The notes under the pieces: model-generated
Told to the model about the DNA's origin: nothing
The model's database searches: none
Seen by the model: the letters and a program-made list of their open reading frames with translations, nothing else
Assembly: GCA_038319215.1 (NCBI GenBank)
Contig: JBBQCZ010000003.1
Location: 19,717-83,716 of the forward strand
DNA: 64,000 bases
Source: Bact-19 sp038319215
GTDB lineage: Bacteria; Bacteroidota; Bacteroidia; Bacteroidales; ML635J-15
Direction: 5' to 3'
Shown: in pieces, positions 1 to 8,184 of the stretch
Numbering within the stretch: the first letter of the stretch is position 1
How the letters are laid out: each line of letters begins with the position of its first letter
Position numbers and translations under genes: made by a program

Positions 1-1134
1 TTCGATCGCACAGGCTGGTGTCCGGGAAGCTTTGCAGATACTTACGACTGGAATATTACAAACTTTGTAACCGATCCAGATTCTGTTCAAATTGATTATG
101 GCTTAACTCAATATGCAGTTGGAAGTGGCGAAGGAAATTATAATATTTCAGTACAGCTAATTCAGTACACGGCACCCAATTTTACAAATGATGTAGCTAT
201 TGATGCTGTTCTTGCTCCTAATAATGCCGATTTGTACAAAAGATATAATCCGATTTGTAAAAATCCAGAAATTGTAATTAAAAACAATGGTTCTGCTAAT
301 CTGCAATCATGCCTAATCGAGTATGGTCTCAACGGTGATTATTCATACCAATATCAATGGACTGGCGACCTCGCATTTCTTGCAACAGAAACAGTTTTAT
401 TGCCAATAATTTCTTGGATAGAGTTTATTGCAGAAAATTCCTTTAATGTTCGAATTAGCTTACCAAATGAAGAAGCAGACGAATATGCACCAAATAATTA
501 TTACAAAACTACTTTTGCAACTGTCGATATTTATACTGTTACAAATACCCTGGTTGTATTAACCAATAATTTTGGAAGTGAAACAAGTTATACTGTTACC
601 GACAGCGAAGGAAATCTGTTGGTTGACCGTCATGGTCTTACTTCAAATACAACGTATTACGACACTTTGGATTTTCCTCCTGGTTGCTACGATATTCGTT
701 TGTACGATACTGGCGAGGACGGTTTCGATTTCTGGTATTATAACGGAGCCGATGGAACTGGCTATATGAAACTAAGAAAAATGGGAGCTGGTTATGTGAA
801 GAATTTTCCTGTGGATTTCGGAAGTTTTATTCATTATCAATTCGTAATACCTGATATAACTTACATTATGAACGAAGAACTTAACAAAGAGTATTTTGAA
901 ATCTTTCCAAATCCAAATGATGGAAACTTTAAACTCAAATTAAATTTTGAACCGGAAGAAAACTCTACCATTACTATTACCGATATGTCTGGACGAATTA
1001 TTCGCAGTTTGTCTGGCAACGAATTAAATGCAGCAGAAATTAATATAAGTCTTAACGATGTTTCAAAAGGTTTTTATCTTATAAATCTGCAAACCGGAAA
1101 AGTTGCACGAACAAGAAAATTGGTGGTGGAGTAA
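1..1134 (+). CDS. PNGase F-like secreted protein, C-terminal part (T9SS type A cargo), partial at left edge
   Basis: The reading frame is open from base 1, so the start lies outside the window. The first ~60 residues carry an R-T-G-W-C-P-G segment followed by an 'YDWNITNFV' beta strand pattern, typical of the C-terminal jelly-roll of peptide-N-glycosidase F-like proteins, which remove N-linked glycans from glycoproteins. A CARDB-like beta domain and a second beta domain rich in D/G/Y follow. The last ~80 residues are a T9SS type A sorting domain: 'FEIFPNPNDGNF', 'ITDMSGRII' and a basic end 'ARTRKLVVE'. The protein should be exported and released or anchored at the cell surface. An internal TTG at 232 is not a real start, because coding signal continues upstream. 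The sorting domain is certain; the glycosidase assignment is good but rests on the C-terminal half only. Confidence 0.75.
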   Translation, partial: FDRTGWCPGSFADTYDWNITNFVTDPDSVQIDYGLTQYAVGSGEGNYNISVQLIQYTAPNFTNDVAIDAVLAPNNADLYKRYNPICKNPEIVIKNNGSANLQSCLIEYGLNGDYSYQYQWTGDLAFLATETVLLPIISWIEFIAENSFNVRISLPNEEADEYAPNNYYKTTFATVDIYTVTNTLVVLTNNFGSETSYTVTDSEGNLLVDRHGLTSNTTYYDTLDFPPGCYDIRLYDTGEDGFDFWYYNGADGTGYMKLRKMGAGYVKNFPVDFGSFIHYQFVIPDITYIMNEELNKEYFEIFPNPNDGNFKLKLNFEPEENSTITITDMSGRIIRSLSGNELNAAEINISLNDVSKGFYLINLQTGKVARTRKLVVE

Positions 1135-1240
1135 AAATCACTTCTGAAACTAAGCGTCTTTTGAATATTTTTCGTTATTCTTGACCTATACATTATGACA
1201 TAAAAAAATTAAGGCACAATACAACGAATTTTACAAACAT

Positions 1241-1270
1241 TTTGTCTGTTATAAAAAGAAATAATTTTCG
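1241..1270 (+). promoter_or_regulatory. Possible promoter of the 1319 gene
   Basis: TTTG at 1241-1244 and TAATTTTC at 1262-1269 lie 17 bases apart, about 50 bases before the ATG. The second box misses the final G of the TAnnTTTG consensus and the spacing is shorter than the usual 19-22, so this is only a candidate. Confidence 0.35.
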
Positions 1271-1318
1271 TATTTTTTTATTGCATTGTTTCAGGTAATT
1301 CACTTAAAAATAATTGTT

Positions 1319-2707
1319 ATGAAAAAGGTATTTGTATTGTCAGGACTACTTTTGTGCTTTAGTTATTCAGCTTTTTCTCAGTGCTCCAATCCTGATGCTG
1401 GACTTAATAATGCCGTTTGCGGACCATCATATAATTTGCATGTAACTAATGCTACAACTGGATATTGGACAGCCTGTAATGGTCTTACTCCTTTAAATCC
1501 ACAACCATCATTCAGCCCGTCGAATACTTCAGAAAACCCTGTAGTCACTCTTTCGAATTTGCAAGGAAACAAAATTATTAGATTTGTTTGGACTGATTAC
1601 AGCGGACCTTGTACCGATACTGTGCAGATTGAGTTTGTTCAAATTCCTGTTGTTTCTGCAGGCCCGGATAAGGATGTGTGTGGCTCCGATGCCGTTATGG
1701 AAGGAGTAAGTTCTGGTTTTGGTGGCACTTGGTTGCCAAATGGGGCTTCTTTTGATAATTTCGCTGACCCAGAAACTGGAGTTTATTCAAATATTTATGG
1801 TGCCAAACCCTTTACTTGGCTCGAAACTCATTTAGCAACCACAGTCAGTCTTGCATGTTCGTCTCAAGATGAAGTTGTGATTACTTTTTGGAGAAAGCCT
1901 ACTGCTAATATTTTAACAGACGTGTTGGATTCTTTGATTTGTGGTTTGACATTTAATGAACTGTATTCTGAAAATCCGGGTAGTGGTATTTCTGGCTTTT
2001 GGTGGAGTGATGAACCTGCCAATTTTTTTGACCCTAATTCAGAAGATGGTAAAATGTCTGTTAGTTTTTATAACTATGGCATTAACAATGTTTACTGGAT
2101 AGAATCAACAGGGCCTGCATTATGGCCGGAGTTTTGTATGGATACAGCTGGTCCATTAAGGCTTTATTTTATTGAACAACCTTTAGTTTCTGCTGGTTTC
2201 GACGATTATTTGTACGGCTATACTTATGAGTTAAACGGAGAAATCATGTTTGAAGAAAATCCTGATTTTGAAATACCATATAACACCATTTGGCAAACTG
2301 ACGATGCATTAATTGCTAATCCTGCAGAACTTACTACGAATGCTACTGTTGTAGAATTTGGCGAATATGAATTTAGATTTTTGGCGTATTACACCGATTT
2401 TTCGTCTTGTTTTTACAAAGACACTGTGCGAATAACATACGTTGACCCAATTTTTATCGGAATTGAAACAGATAATTTAGATGAGACAAACTTCAATATT
2501 TATCCGAATCCTGTAAATTCTCAATTTAGTTTTTCAAATTCAACTTCAGTTGAAAAAATTAGCATTACAGATGTTAATGGCAGATTGGTGGAAATTAAAA
2601 ATCATAATCTGAATTCTATTGATGTATCGGACTTGGAGTCAGGTGTTTATTTTGTAGAAATAAACACTAACGATGGAGTTGTTGTAAAACGCTTTGTTAA
2701 GGAATAA
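1319..2707 (+). CDS. Secreted protein with PKD-like repeats and T9SS type A sorting domain
   Basis: The protein is 462 residues. The start is set at the ATG at 1319 because it opens directly into a signal peptide (MKKVFVLSGLLLCFSYSAFSQ); an in-frame TTG at 1286 would only add a non-signal extension. Two 'VxAGPDxxVCG'/'VSAGFDDY' segments, seen in Bacteroidota PKD-like surface modules, occur near residues 115 and 290, with Cys-rich beta segments between them. The C-terminal ~75 residues form a type A sorting domain ('FNIYPNPVNSQFSF', 'ITDVNGRLVEI', 'VVKRFVKE'). No catalytic motif is recognised, so it is probably an adhesin or structural surface protein exported by T9SS. The gene is followed closely by a strong terminator hairpin. 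Confidence 0.75.
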   Translation: MKKVFVLSGLLLCFSYSAFSQCSNPDAGLNNAVCGPSYNLHVTNATTGYWTACNGLTPLNPQPSFSPSNTSENPVVTLSNLQGNKIIRFVWTDYSGPCTDTVQIEFVQIPVVSAGPDKDVCGSDAVMEGVSSGFGGTWLPNGASFDNFADPETGVYSNIYGAKPFTWLETHLATTVSLACSSQDEVVITFWRKPTANILTDVLDSLICGLTFNELYSENPGSGISGFWWSDEPANFFDPNSEDGKMSVSFYNYGINNVYWIESTGPALWPEFCMDTAGPLRLYFIEQPLVSAGFDDYLYGYTYELNGEIMFEENPDFEIPYNTIWQTDDALIANPAELTTNATVVEFGEYEFRFLAYYTDFSSCFYKDTVRITYVDPIFIGIETDNLDETNFNIYPNPVNSQFSFSNSTSVEKISITDVNGRLVEIKNHNLNSIDVSDLESGVYFVEINTNDGVVVKRFVKE

Positions 2708-2727
2708 TCGGTAAATTGTCTTCTGTT

Positions 2728-2768
2728 AAAAAAAATGGCTGCCTTAATAAAAGACAGCCATTTTTTTG
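2728..2768 (+). terminator. Rho-independent terminator, probably bidirectional
   Basis: ATGGCTG (2735-2741) pairs with CAGCCAT (2755-2761) and the stem extends through CTT/AAG past one mismatch. An A-run precedes it and a T-run follows it. It sits 20 bases after the stop of the 1319 gene, and the symmetry lets it serve the convergent gene ending at 2848 too. Confidence 0.85.
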
Positions 2769-2773
2769 TTTAC

Positions 2774-2841
2774 CTTAAATCCGCAAGCTGTTTGCGTAGT
2801 GAAGTTCAGACATGTAATAGTAAACAGTTTGCGGATTTAAG
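2774..2841. repeat. 20-bp inverted repeat between convergent genes
   Basis: The left arm 2774-2793 (CTTAAATCCGCAAGCTGTTT) is the reverse complement of 2822-2841 except for one transition. The 28-base loop contains GTAGTGAAGTTCAGACATGT. No T-run follows either arm, and a complete terminator already lies next to it, so it is more likely a dispersed palindromic element or RNA-stabilising structure at the 3' end of the lipoprotein gene. Confidence 0.75.
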
Positions 2842-2847
2842 TGTTTA

Positions 2848-3636
2848 TTATAATTCTCTCAAAAGTCCGTTAGAACTTGAATTATATAATTGCCAGTATG
2901 TTTTATTGTTGTATTTAATAAAGAGAGTGTCGCCTTCAGGATAAATTCCTACAAAATTATCTGCTAGAATTGAAAATCCGTCATTATAACTAAAGTTGAA
3001 TTTAAAATTATTGAATGAAGGTAAACCCTGATATAGAGTTGGGTCGTCCCATACTCCGTTGATAATTAAGTGCTGATCGTCGCGTGTTGACCACAATTCT
3101 ACTTGTTTTGATTCGGAGCCATTGTAGCTGTATCCATAAACGAATAATGTTGCAGTACTGCTAGAAGACCAATAAGAGTATTTTAAAGTTTCTGTACAAA
3201 TTACAGGATAAGTTTTTTCGATAACATTGGTGCCAGCAGTAACTACTAGCTCGTCTCCTGTAGCATCAACTTTTATTCTTTTTGCATCAGCATCTGTATG
3301 ATTTCCTACATATACTAAACCTGTAGCACGTGCATATTGATATTTGATTTTACCTTCAACATATTCTCCTGCTGTTGTAGTTGCAACTATTTCAAAGCCT
3401 GTTGGGTCTGCATCTGTAGTGAATTTAATTGTTATTTTTCCATCAACTACATCTTCTGGTGCAACTTGTAAATCATATTGTAAACTTTCAAATCCAGGAT
3501 ATAGAGCTGTTAAACTAGTATTGCTATTTGACAATTCTAAAATTGGGGTTTCAATACTTTGCTCTTCTTTTTTACACGAGCTAAAAATTGCTGCTAATAC
3601 TAGCGTTGCTAAAATGATAAATGTGATTTTTTTCAT
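2848..3636 (-). CDS. Lipoprotein of unknown function
   Basis: The protein is 262 residues. The N-terminus is a lipoprotein signal with lipobox ending 'AIFSSC', followed by KKEEQ, so it should be acylated and membrane anchored. The mature part is mostly predicted beta strand: an N-terminal Ig-like section around residues 30-140 and a C-terminal aromatic-rich barrel-like section ('FNNFKFNFSYNDGF', 'LFIKYNNKTYWQLYN'). I do not recognise the family. It is the last gene of a three-gene unit, 16 bases after the 3653 gene, downstream of two exported paralogues. It therefore probably belongs to the CHAT/sigma locus as a secreted or envelope partner. Confidence 0.7.
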   Translation of the reverse strand: MKKITFIILATLVLAAIFSSCKKEEQSIETPILELSNSNTSLTALYPGFESLQYDLQVAPEDVVDGKITIKFTTDADPTGFEIVATTTAGEYVEGKIKYQYARATGLVYVGNHTDADAKRIKVDATGDELVVTAGTNVIEKTYPVICTETLKYSYWSSSSTATLFVYGYSYNGSESKQVELWSTRDDQHLIINGVWDDPTLYQGLPSFNNFKFNFSYNDGFSILADNFVGIYPEGDTLFIKYNNKTYWQLYNSSSNGLLREL

Positions 3637-3652
3637 AAAAATTTGGTTTAGA

Positions 3653-5056
3653 TTAATAAATATTTGTTGTGTTTAATACTTTATATTGTGGCTGTACTTC
3701 ATCTTCAAAAATTACTTGCGTTTTTGATGTAATATTTTCTGTGTGATTCCATATTGGATTATAAACTGGATAAAATGTGTTTTCGTAATATCCTTTATCG
3801 TAAGTTACTTCAACTTTTCTTTTAACATAAACTTTTATATTTGTGTAAACATATTGACTAAGAATTGTTTTCCCAATAGATTCTGCTACGTCCCAGAAGC
3901 CACCGCTTGTTCCACGCTCATTTTCAATTATTAAATAGTAATTCATTCTATGGTCACGAATCTCAAATTTTCCTTGTGCATAACCGTTTTTTCCTTCTTG
4001 AAGTACGGTGTAAGGTTGACCAGCTAAGTATTTTTGATATTCTGGTTGTGTTAGGATTTTGTAAATTATTTGATCTTCGATTCTAGGGACAAATGAACCA
4101 ATAGCCTCACCAGCAAGTGTACTCAATCCTGTAAATCCAGTAATAATCTGAATGCCATCACTTACAACGACTAAAGCATTGTTATTTGACTGTTCTCCAA
4201 CATCTCCAGTTATTCCGGCAACTGCGTTTGCTGTGGCTGCCTTATCAAATACTTGATATGCTTTTTGTGTTTTTGTAACTGCTCCAGCAGCATCTTGTGT
4301 TCCCGACAAAGCTTTGCCAACGCCAACATCTATTGCCGCTGTGGCTATTTGGGCAACTTTTGCTTGCAATGCTTTATAAACTTCGTCACCGACAGAAATT
4401 GTAAAGCCCCATTCAATGGATTTAGAAATTTTATAATCGGTATTAATTTCTTGTGGTAATACAATAGGAATTACAAATTTATTATCTATGCGAAGCGCGT
4501 AAGCAACATCCATAAATATCTGGTCTTCTGTATATTGTGGAGTTCTCTGCTGCATAATCTGTGGATGGCAAACTCGCATATAGTCATAAATAACCGAATC
4601 TTTAACGTAATTGTGAACAGTGTCGGGAACCATAACCATCACAGCTTTTCTTTCAACAAAATCATTCGTACTAGACTCAATATCGCAGTGTACTGAAAGC
4701 TCTGTAACAAACTTTTTCATCCCGCCTCTGTCGAAAACTAAAGTGTAAATACCATCGGATGGAACAGTAATTTTAAAGTTAAATTCGCCTACTTCATTTT
4801 TGTCAATTATGTATTGAAATGAATCATCCGCTTTTTGACGATAAAGTTTTACGTTTTTGAAAGTATTTATTGTACCTTTTTTTTCATTTTTTATTTCTGG
4901 CTTAATGTTTATCCACAATTCTTCTCCTTTGTATGCGCGAAAATGATAGGTTTCATCATTTATTTCTTTGCTTTCTTGATAAACAACTCTTACATTTTTT
5001 TGAGCTATAGTGGAAATTGAACCCAAAAGTACTAGTAGTATTATTAAAATTTTCAT
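3653..5056 (-). CDS. Exported protein of unknown function, paralogue of the 5079 gene product
   Basis: The protein is 467 residues with a signal peptide (MKILIILLVLLGSISTIAQ). The N-terminal ~130 residues look like a pre-peptidase-type beta sandwich: 'YHFRAYKGEELWINI', then 'VPSDGIYTLVF'. A 'V..TV..Y..DSVIYDYMRV' linker follows. The middle (about 200-320) is Ala/Gly-rich and helical, with hydrophobic stretches but no clear membrane anchor. The C-terminal beta part contains 'MNYYLIIENERG' and 'IKVYVKRKVEVTY'. The same order (beta sandwich, A/G helical core, 'YYLIMNNK', 'IKISVATFAVYQ') occurs in the neighbouring 5079 product, so the two appear to be diverged duplicates. Spacing of 22 and 16 bases to its neighbours indicates an operon. 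Function unknown. Confidence 0.7.
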   Translation of the reverse strand: MKILIILLVLLGSISTIAQKNVRVVYQESKEINDETYHFRAYKGEELWINIKPEIKNEKKGTINTFKNVKLYRQKADDSFQYIIDKNEVGEFNFKITVPSDGIYTLVFDRGGMKKFVTELSVHCDIESSTNDFVERKAVMVMVPDTVHNYVKDSVIYDYMRVCHPQIMQQRTPQYTEDQIFMDVAYALRIDNKFVIPIVLPQEINTDYKISKSIEWGFTISVGDEVYKALQAKVAQIATAAIDVGVGKALSGTQDAAGAVTKTQKAYQVFDKAATANAVAGITGDVGEQSNNNALVVVSDGIQIITGFTGLSTLAGEAIGSFVPRIEDQIIYKILTQPEYQKYLAGQPYTVLQEGKNGYAQGKFEIRDHRMNYYLIIENERGTSGGFWDVAESIGKTILSQYVYTNIKVYVKRKVEVTYDKGYYENTFYPVYNPIWNHTENITSKTQVIFEDEVQPQYKVLNTTNIY

Positions 5057-5078
5057 TTTTCTATTTTATAGGTTTGTG

Positions 5079-6221
5079 TTATTTCTGAAAAATATATTTT
5101 TTCTCGTTTGTAATTACCTCTCTCGACATTGGAATAGCTTCTACTTTTGGCTTTATTGTCACAATATCTTGATTTATCTCTGTCCAAGTTGTTGCTTGAT
5201 AAACAGCAAATGTTGCCACACTTATTTTTATTTCAGCTAGGAGATTAAGATTTTGTAAGCCTACATAAATGCTATCCATTGCTCTCCAGTTCCCTGAATA
5301 GCCAGTGGCAAGTCCACTTTCGTAAACCCTGGGGTTTGTATTATTATCATTATCCATGAACTTTTCTAATTCTGTTTTATTATTCATAATAAGATAGTAA
5401 ACGGGTTCTCCTCCTTCTTGTGGTGCAATCATCGAAAAAGCAGTTTCTACTCCCAAACCAATTGCAGCACCTCCAGGCACAAATAAACTCATAGCAAGGC
5501 AACCAATATCAACTCCTGTGTTGATGGCGTCCCACATTGCGTCGGCACCTGCTTCCGAAGTTATCAAAATCTGATAGCCGGTTAAAACCATTTCTTTATT
5601 TTCGGTTCTAATTGTGTCCTGTGGCTTTAGTATAGTTGCATAATCTTTTTGATTTCCTTGAAGTGTGTATTTTTTTGTCGATAATTCTACACTTTCATAG
5701 TCAACATCGGAAATGCTTTTGAAACTTACAGGTTCGCGAAATTCACTATAACCCACAACCTGATTTGTTTCGTAAGGCACACTTAAAGTATCGTACTGCT
5801 TATATATTTCTAAAGCCGTATTAAAATATTTACCATCAATATATTCGGCTTTTCGCATTAAACGTAAAGAAATATCTTGACTAAACGATCGGATTGAAAA
5901 TTTAATTTCTACAACTCCAGTCTCTACTATATCTATCTTTATTTGTTTTGTTGGATCGTAGTTTGTTTCCGAAAAAAGCACCTTAGTATTTTGGGTAATC
6001 GTAATTTCGTCAATTGTTTTATCCTTTTTTGTTCCCAGATTTAAATACAATACATCGCCTTCGTGAAAGGCGTAATCTAATACTACTGGACTATTTTTGC
6101 TTATTTCAACATCTCGCATTGCAACTAGGTAGGTGTCGTAAGATAGATCGAGCTCCTGAGCGGAGAGAAAACCTGCTGATATTAAAAGCAAAATTAATAG
6201 ATACTCTTTTGTTCTTCTCAT
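5079..6221 (-). CDS. Exported protein of unknown function, first gene of the paralogue operon
   Basis: The protein is 380 residues with a signal peptide ending near 'LISAGFLSAQ'. The order of parts matches the 3653 product: N-terminal beta sandwich ('VVLDYAFHEGDVLYLNLG'), then 'GYQILITSEAG', a glycine/alanine-rich hydrophobic helical core about residues 230-265, 'PVYYLIMNNKTELEKF', and a last beta strand 'AEIKISVATFAVYQ'. No enzymatic motif is visible. The ATG follows the two-box motif at 6289-6322, identical in layout to the one before the sigma-like gene, so expression is probably tied to that regulator. It is likely periplasmic or outer-membrane associated. Confidence 0.7.
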   Translation of the reverse strand: MRRTKEYLLILLLISAGFLSAQELDLSYDTYLVAMRDVEISKNSPVVLDYAFHEGDVLYLNLGTKKDKTIDEITITQNTKVLFSETNYDPTKQIKIDIVETGVVEIKFSIRSFSQDISLRLMRKAEYIDGKYFNTALEIYKQYDTLSVPYETNQVVGYSEFREPVSFKSISDVDYESVELSTKKYTLQGNQKDYATILKPQDTIRTENKEMVLTGYQILITSEAGADAMWDAINTGVDIGCLAMSLFVPGGAAIGLGVETAFSMIAPQEGGEPVYYLIMNNKTELEKFMDNDNNTNPRVYESGLATGYSGNWRAMDSIYVGLQNLNLLAEIKISVATFAVYQATTWTEINQDIVTIKPKVEAIPMSREVITNEKKYIFQK

Positions 6222-6288
6222 TTATTCAATTTATAAATTTTCAATACTATTTTTATTGGTTTTGCGCTTTTGCAAAAATGAATCCGAA

Positions 6289-6322
6289 TATATAGTTGCA
6301 AAAGAAATGAAAAAACGAAAAA
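6289..6322 (-). promoter_or_regulatory. Two-box promoter motif of the CHAT/sigma locus, copy 1
   Basis: On the minus strand TTTTTCGTTTT (6322-6312) is followed after 11 bases by TGCAACTATATA (6300-6289), 67 bases before the ATG at 6221. The same boxes with the same 11-base spacing occur at 7936-7969 and 11230-11263, while the spacer bases differ. This is not the TAnnTTTG housekeeping form. Confidence 0.8.
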
Positions 6323-6401
6323 TAAAATGTGATTTTTATTTGGAAAACTTCTAAAAAAGTGAAAATTTCACTAAATTTACTCTCCTAGTTGGTTCGTAGT
6401 A

Positions 6402-7139
6402 CTAATTCTTTACAATTATTTTACCGCAAAAAATCAAATCGAAATCATCGTTAAAAAGTTTCCAATAATACAAACCTTTTTTAAGATCTTTTTTAAAGAC
6501 ATAGACATTTTTATTGGTCTTTGATGATTCCAATTCTAATAATTCATTATTATAAAGTACGATGTTTAGACTTGTATTTTCATTATTTACCCAATTCAGA
6601 TTTATATCTGATCCATTATCTGAATAGATTTCGAATGCAGATTTTACAATAATTTCATCAGAACGCATATTGCCTTTTAAATTCTCAATTATTTTTTCGG
6701 TTTCGGGATCTGTAATCATACTCGCAGCAATCATTTCCTTGTCTTTTTGATCTGGTTTAATTTGATATTTGTTCGTAGTATCTTGTTTGATAGAATCATT
6801 GCCTTCCGTTACAATTGGAGGTGTTTCTACAGCTATCTTAATTTTTTCTTTATTCTGAGTTGCTATTTCAACAAGTTTCCAAACGCCGAAAAAAATAATT
6901 ATAGATGCTGCAACTCCAATTAATATAAACGAGATATTAGTTTTTTTATGGGGCTTATTGGTGCTTGCAGTCTCAATTAATATTTCTTCAGAGATAATTG
7001 AAAAATCTACAGCTTCGGCAGCACAATCGTCGCATTCCGATATGTGCGTAAGAATATTTTCGTCTATTAGACTTTTCTTGTCACTTTGCAGATATTCTGC
7101 GTATTGTGCCAATTGGTCTGCTGTTAAATGTTTTTTCAT
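6402..7139 (-). CDS. Membrane anti-sigma factor-like protein with ZAS zinc motif
   Basis: The protein is 245 residues. The N-terminal cytoplasmic part carries H32-x3-C36-x2-C39 ('HISECDDCAAE'), the zinc-binding motif of ZAS/zf-HC2 anti-sigma domains. One transmembrane helix spans about residues 69-89 ('ISFILIGVAASIIIFFGVW'). A polar linker with many E/K/D follows, then a C-terminal Ig-like beta domain (about 155-245, 'INLNWVNNENTSLNIVLY', 'KKGLYYWKLF') that would lie in the periplasm. The likely role is to hold the sigma-like protein encoded 26 bases upstream and to sense something across the membrane. The partner assignment comes from the pairing of the genes. Confidence 0.8.
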   Translation of the reverse strand: MKKHLTADQLAQYAEYLQSDKKSLIDENILTHISECDDCAAEAVDFSIISEEILIETASTNKPHKKTNISFILIGVAASIIIFFGVWKLVEIATQNKEKIKIAVETPPIVTEGNDSIKQDTTNKYQIKPDQKDKEMIAASMITDPETEKIIENLKGNMRSDEIIVKSAFEIYSDNGSDINLNWVNNENTSLNIVLYNNELLELESSKTNKNVYVFKKDLKKGLYYWKLFNDDFDLIFCGKIIVKN

Positions 7140-7165
7140 ATTTGGTAACTTTAAAACATCACAAT

Positions 7166-7897
7166 TTAATTTTCCTGATAAGTCATTTCTATCAATATTC
7201 CCAAACTTTCTCGAGTGTAATAAGCCCTTTCATTTTTTCCATTCATTCTGGCGATAAGCCTTTCAATGCTTTTGTTGATATACATCCTAATTGCATCTGG
7301 CATTACCGTTTTATTCTCTCCCAAAAAATGCAATCGACATAATATTTTATAAATATCTTTATCTGCAAGTTTGTTTTCATATCCTTCAAACTCTGCCGAG
7401 ACTTTATCTTTTCCAATTTTGCAATATTTAATCAAATCGGTGTCGGTAAAATCAATTTGAAAATAGATCTTTAAAAATAAAATCAATTTGTCCTGCTCTG
7501 GGCCAAAACTCTCAAAAACTCTTGTCAAATATCGTTTTTCATCCTCAATTACTAGCTGGTCTTCTGGACTGATTACTGTCTGACGATAATCATTTGCCAA
7601 TATTGATTCTGTTTTTTTTACTTTGTTTTTATAATTTTTACTTTCCCTTAAAACCTCAAGCAACATTTTGTAAATTACTGCCGATATATATGTCTGGACT
7701 TTTGATTTATTACTAAAAGATGCCGCAATTGTTGTCTGTTTATTAAGGTATTTTTCAATTAAAATTTGCTTTATTTCATCATAATCATCATAGTTTATTT
7801 GACCAGATTTTATAAACTTCTTTACAATAATATCAATAATTTTCATTGCTTGCTCCAATGAGAAATCTGTTGAATTATGTGTGTTAAAAAGCTGCAT
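7166..7897 (-). CDS. Divergent sigma-70-like factor, region 2 recognisable
   Basis: The protein is 243 residues with no signal peptide. Residues about 37-91 ('DYDEIKQILIEKYL', then 'FSNKSKVQTYISAVIYKML', 'EVLRESKNYK') fit the helical pattern of sigma region 2: an acidic recruitment helix, then a DNA-melting helix ending in Arg and basic residues. The C-terminal half is helical and basic but has no clear region 4 helix-turn-helix, so promoter recognition must differ from ordinary ECF factors or the domain has diverged. It is co-transcribed with the ZAS protein and preceded by the two-box motif at 7936-7969, which suggests autoregulation. Other possibility: a sigma-related DNA-binding regulator that does not bind RNA polymerase. 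Confidence 0.65.
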   Translation of the reverse strand: MQLFNTHNSTDFSLEQAMKIIDIIVKKFIKSGQINYDDYDEIKQILIEKYLNKQTTIAASFSNKSKVQTYISAVIYKMLLEVLRESKNYKNKVKKTESILANDYRQTVISPEDQLVIEDEKRYLTRVFESFGPEQDKLILFLKIYFQIDFTDTDLIKYCKIGKDKVSAEFEGYENKLADKDIYKILCRLHFLGENKTVMPDAIRMYINKSIERLIARMNGKNERAYYTRESLGILIEMTYQEN

Positions 7898-7935
7898 ATT
7901 ATTTATTTAATGCACAATAGTACAACTTCTTTGCC

Positions 7936-7969
7936 TAAATAGTTGCATATAATTGCGTAAAACGAAAAA
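7936..7969 (-). promoter_or_regulatory. Two-box promoter motif of the CHAT/sigma locus, copy 2 (autoregulation)
   Basis: On the minus strand TTTTTCGTTTT (7969-7959), 11 bases, TGCAACTATTTA (7947-7936), then 38 bases to the ATG of the sigma-like gene. One base in the second box differs from the other two copies. Confidence 0.8.
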
Positions 7970-8141
7970 TTATCTGATAGAAATTTGAAATTATTAAATT
8001 TTGAAAACTAATTTAAATAGGAGTTTATGTTTCTGTATGTTAGGATTATAAACGGCAAATCCAGAACAATTTTACGCATAAATATTAATAATAATTTTTG
8101 CAGATTCCCATTAAAATCAAACAATTCTTGGGCTATTTTTT

Positions 8142-8149
8142 TAATTTTG
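8142..8149 (+). promoter_or_regulatory. Possible -7 element for the CHAT gene
   Basis: TAATTTTG matches TAnnTTTG and lies 35 bases before the ATG at 8185. No TTTG is found at the expected distance upstream. The CHAT gene lacks the two-box motif of its neighbours. The rest of the 287-base divergent region 7898-8184 holds only the sigma-gene promoter motif and A/T-rich sequence. Confidence 0.4.
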
Positions 8150-8184
8150 CACTGTTTTTGCAAAAGGGCGAAAAATAATATTTT

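Noticed and set aside
2735..2944. Open frame across the terminator and inverted repeat after the 1319 gene
   Set aside because: It is built from hairpin arms and the antisense end of the lipoprotein gene, with no start signal or protein-like composition.
8101..8184. Fourth copy of the two-box motif before the CHAT gene
   Set aside because: TTTTTGCAAAAGGGCGAAAA is present, but neither box of the motif nor the spacing matches.
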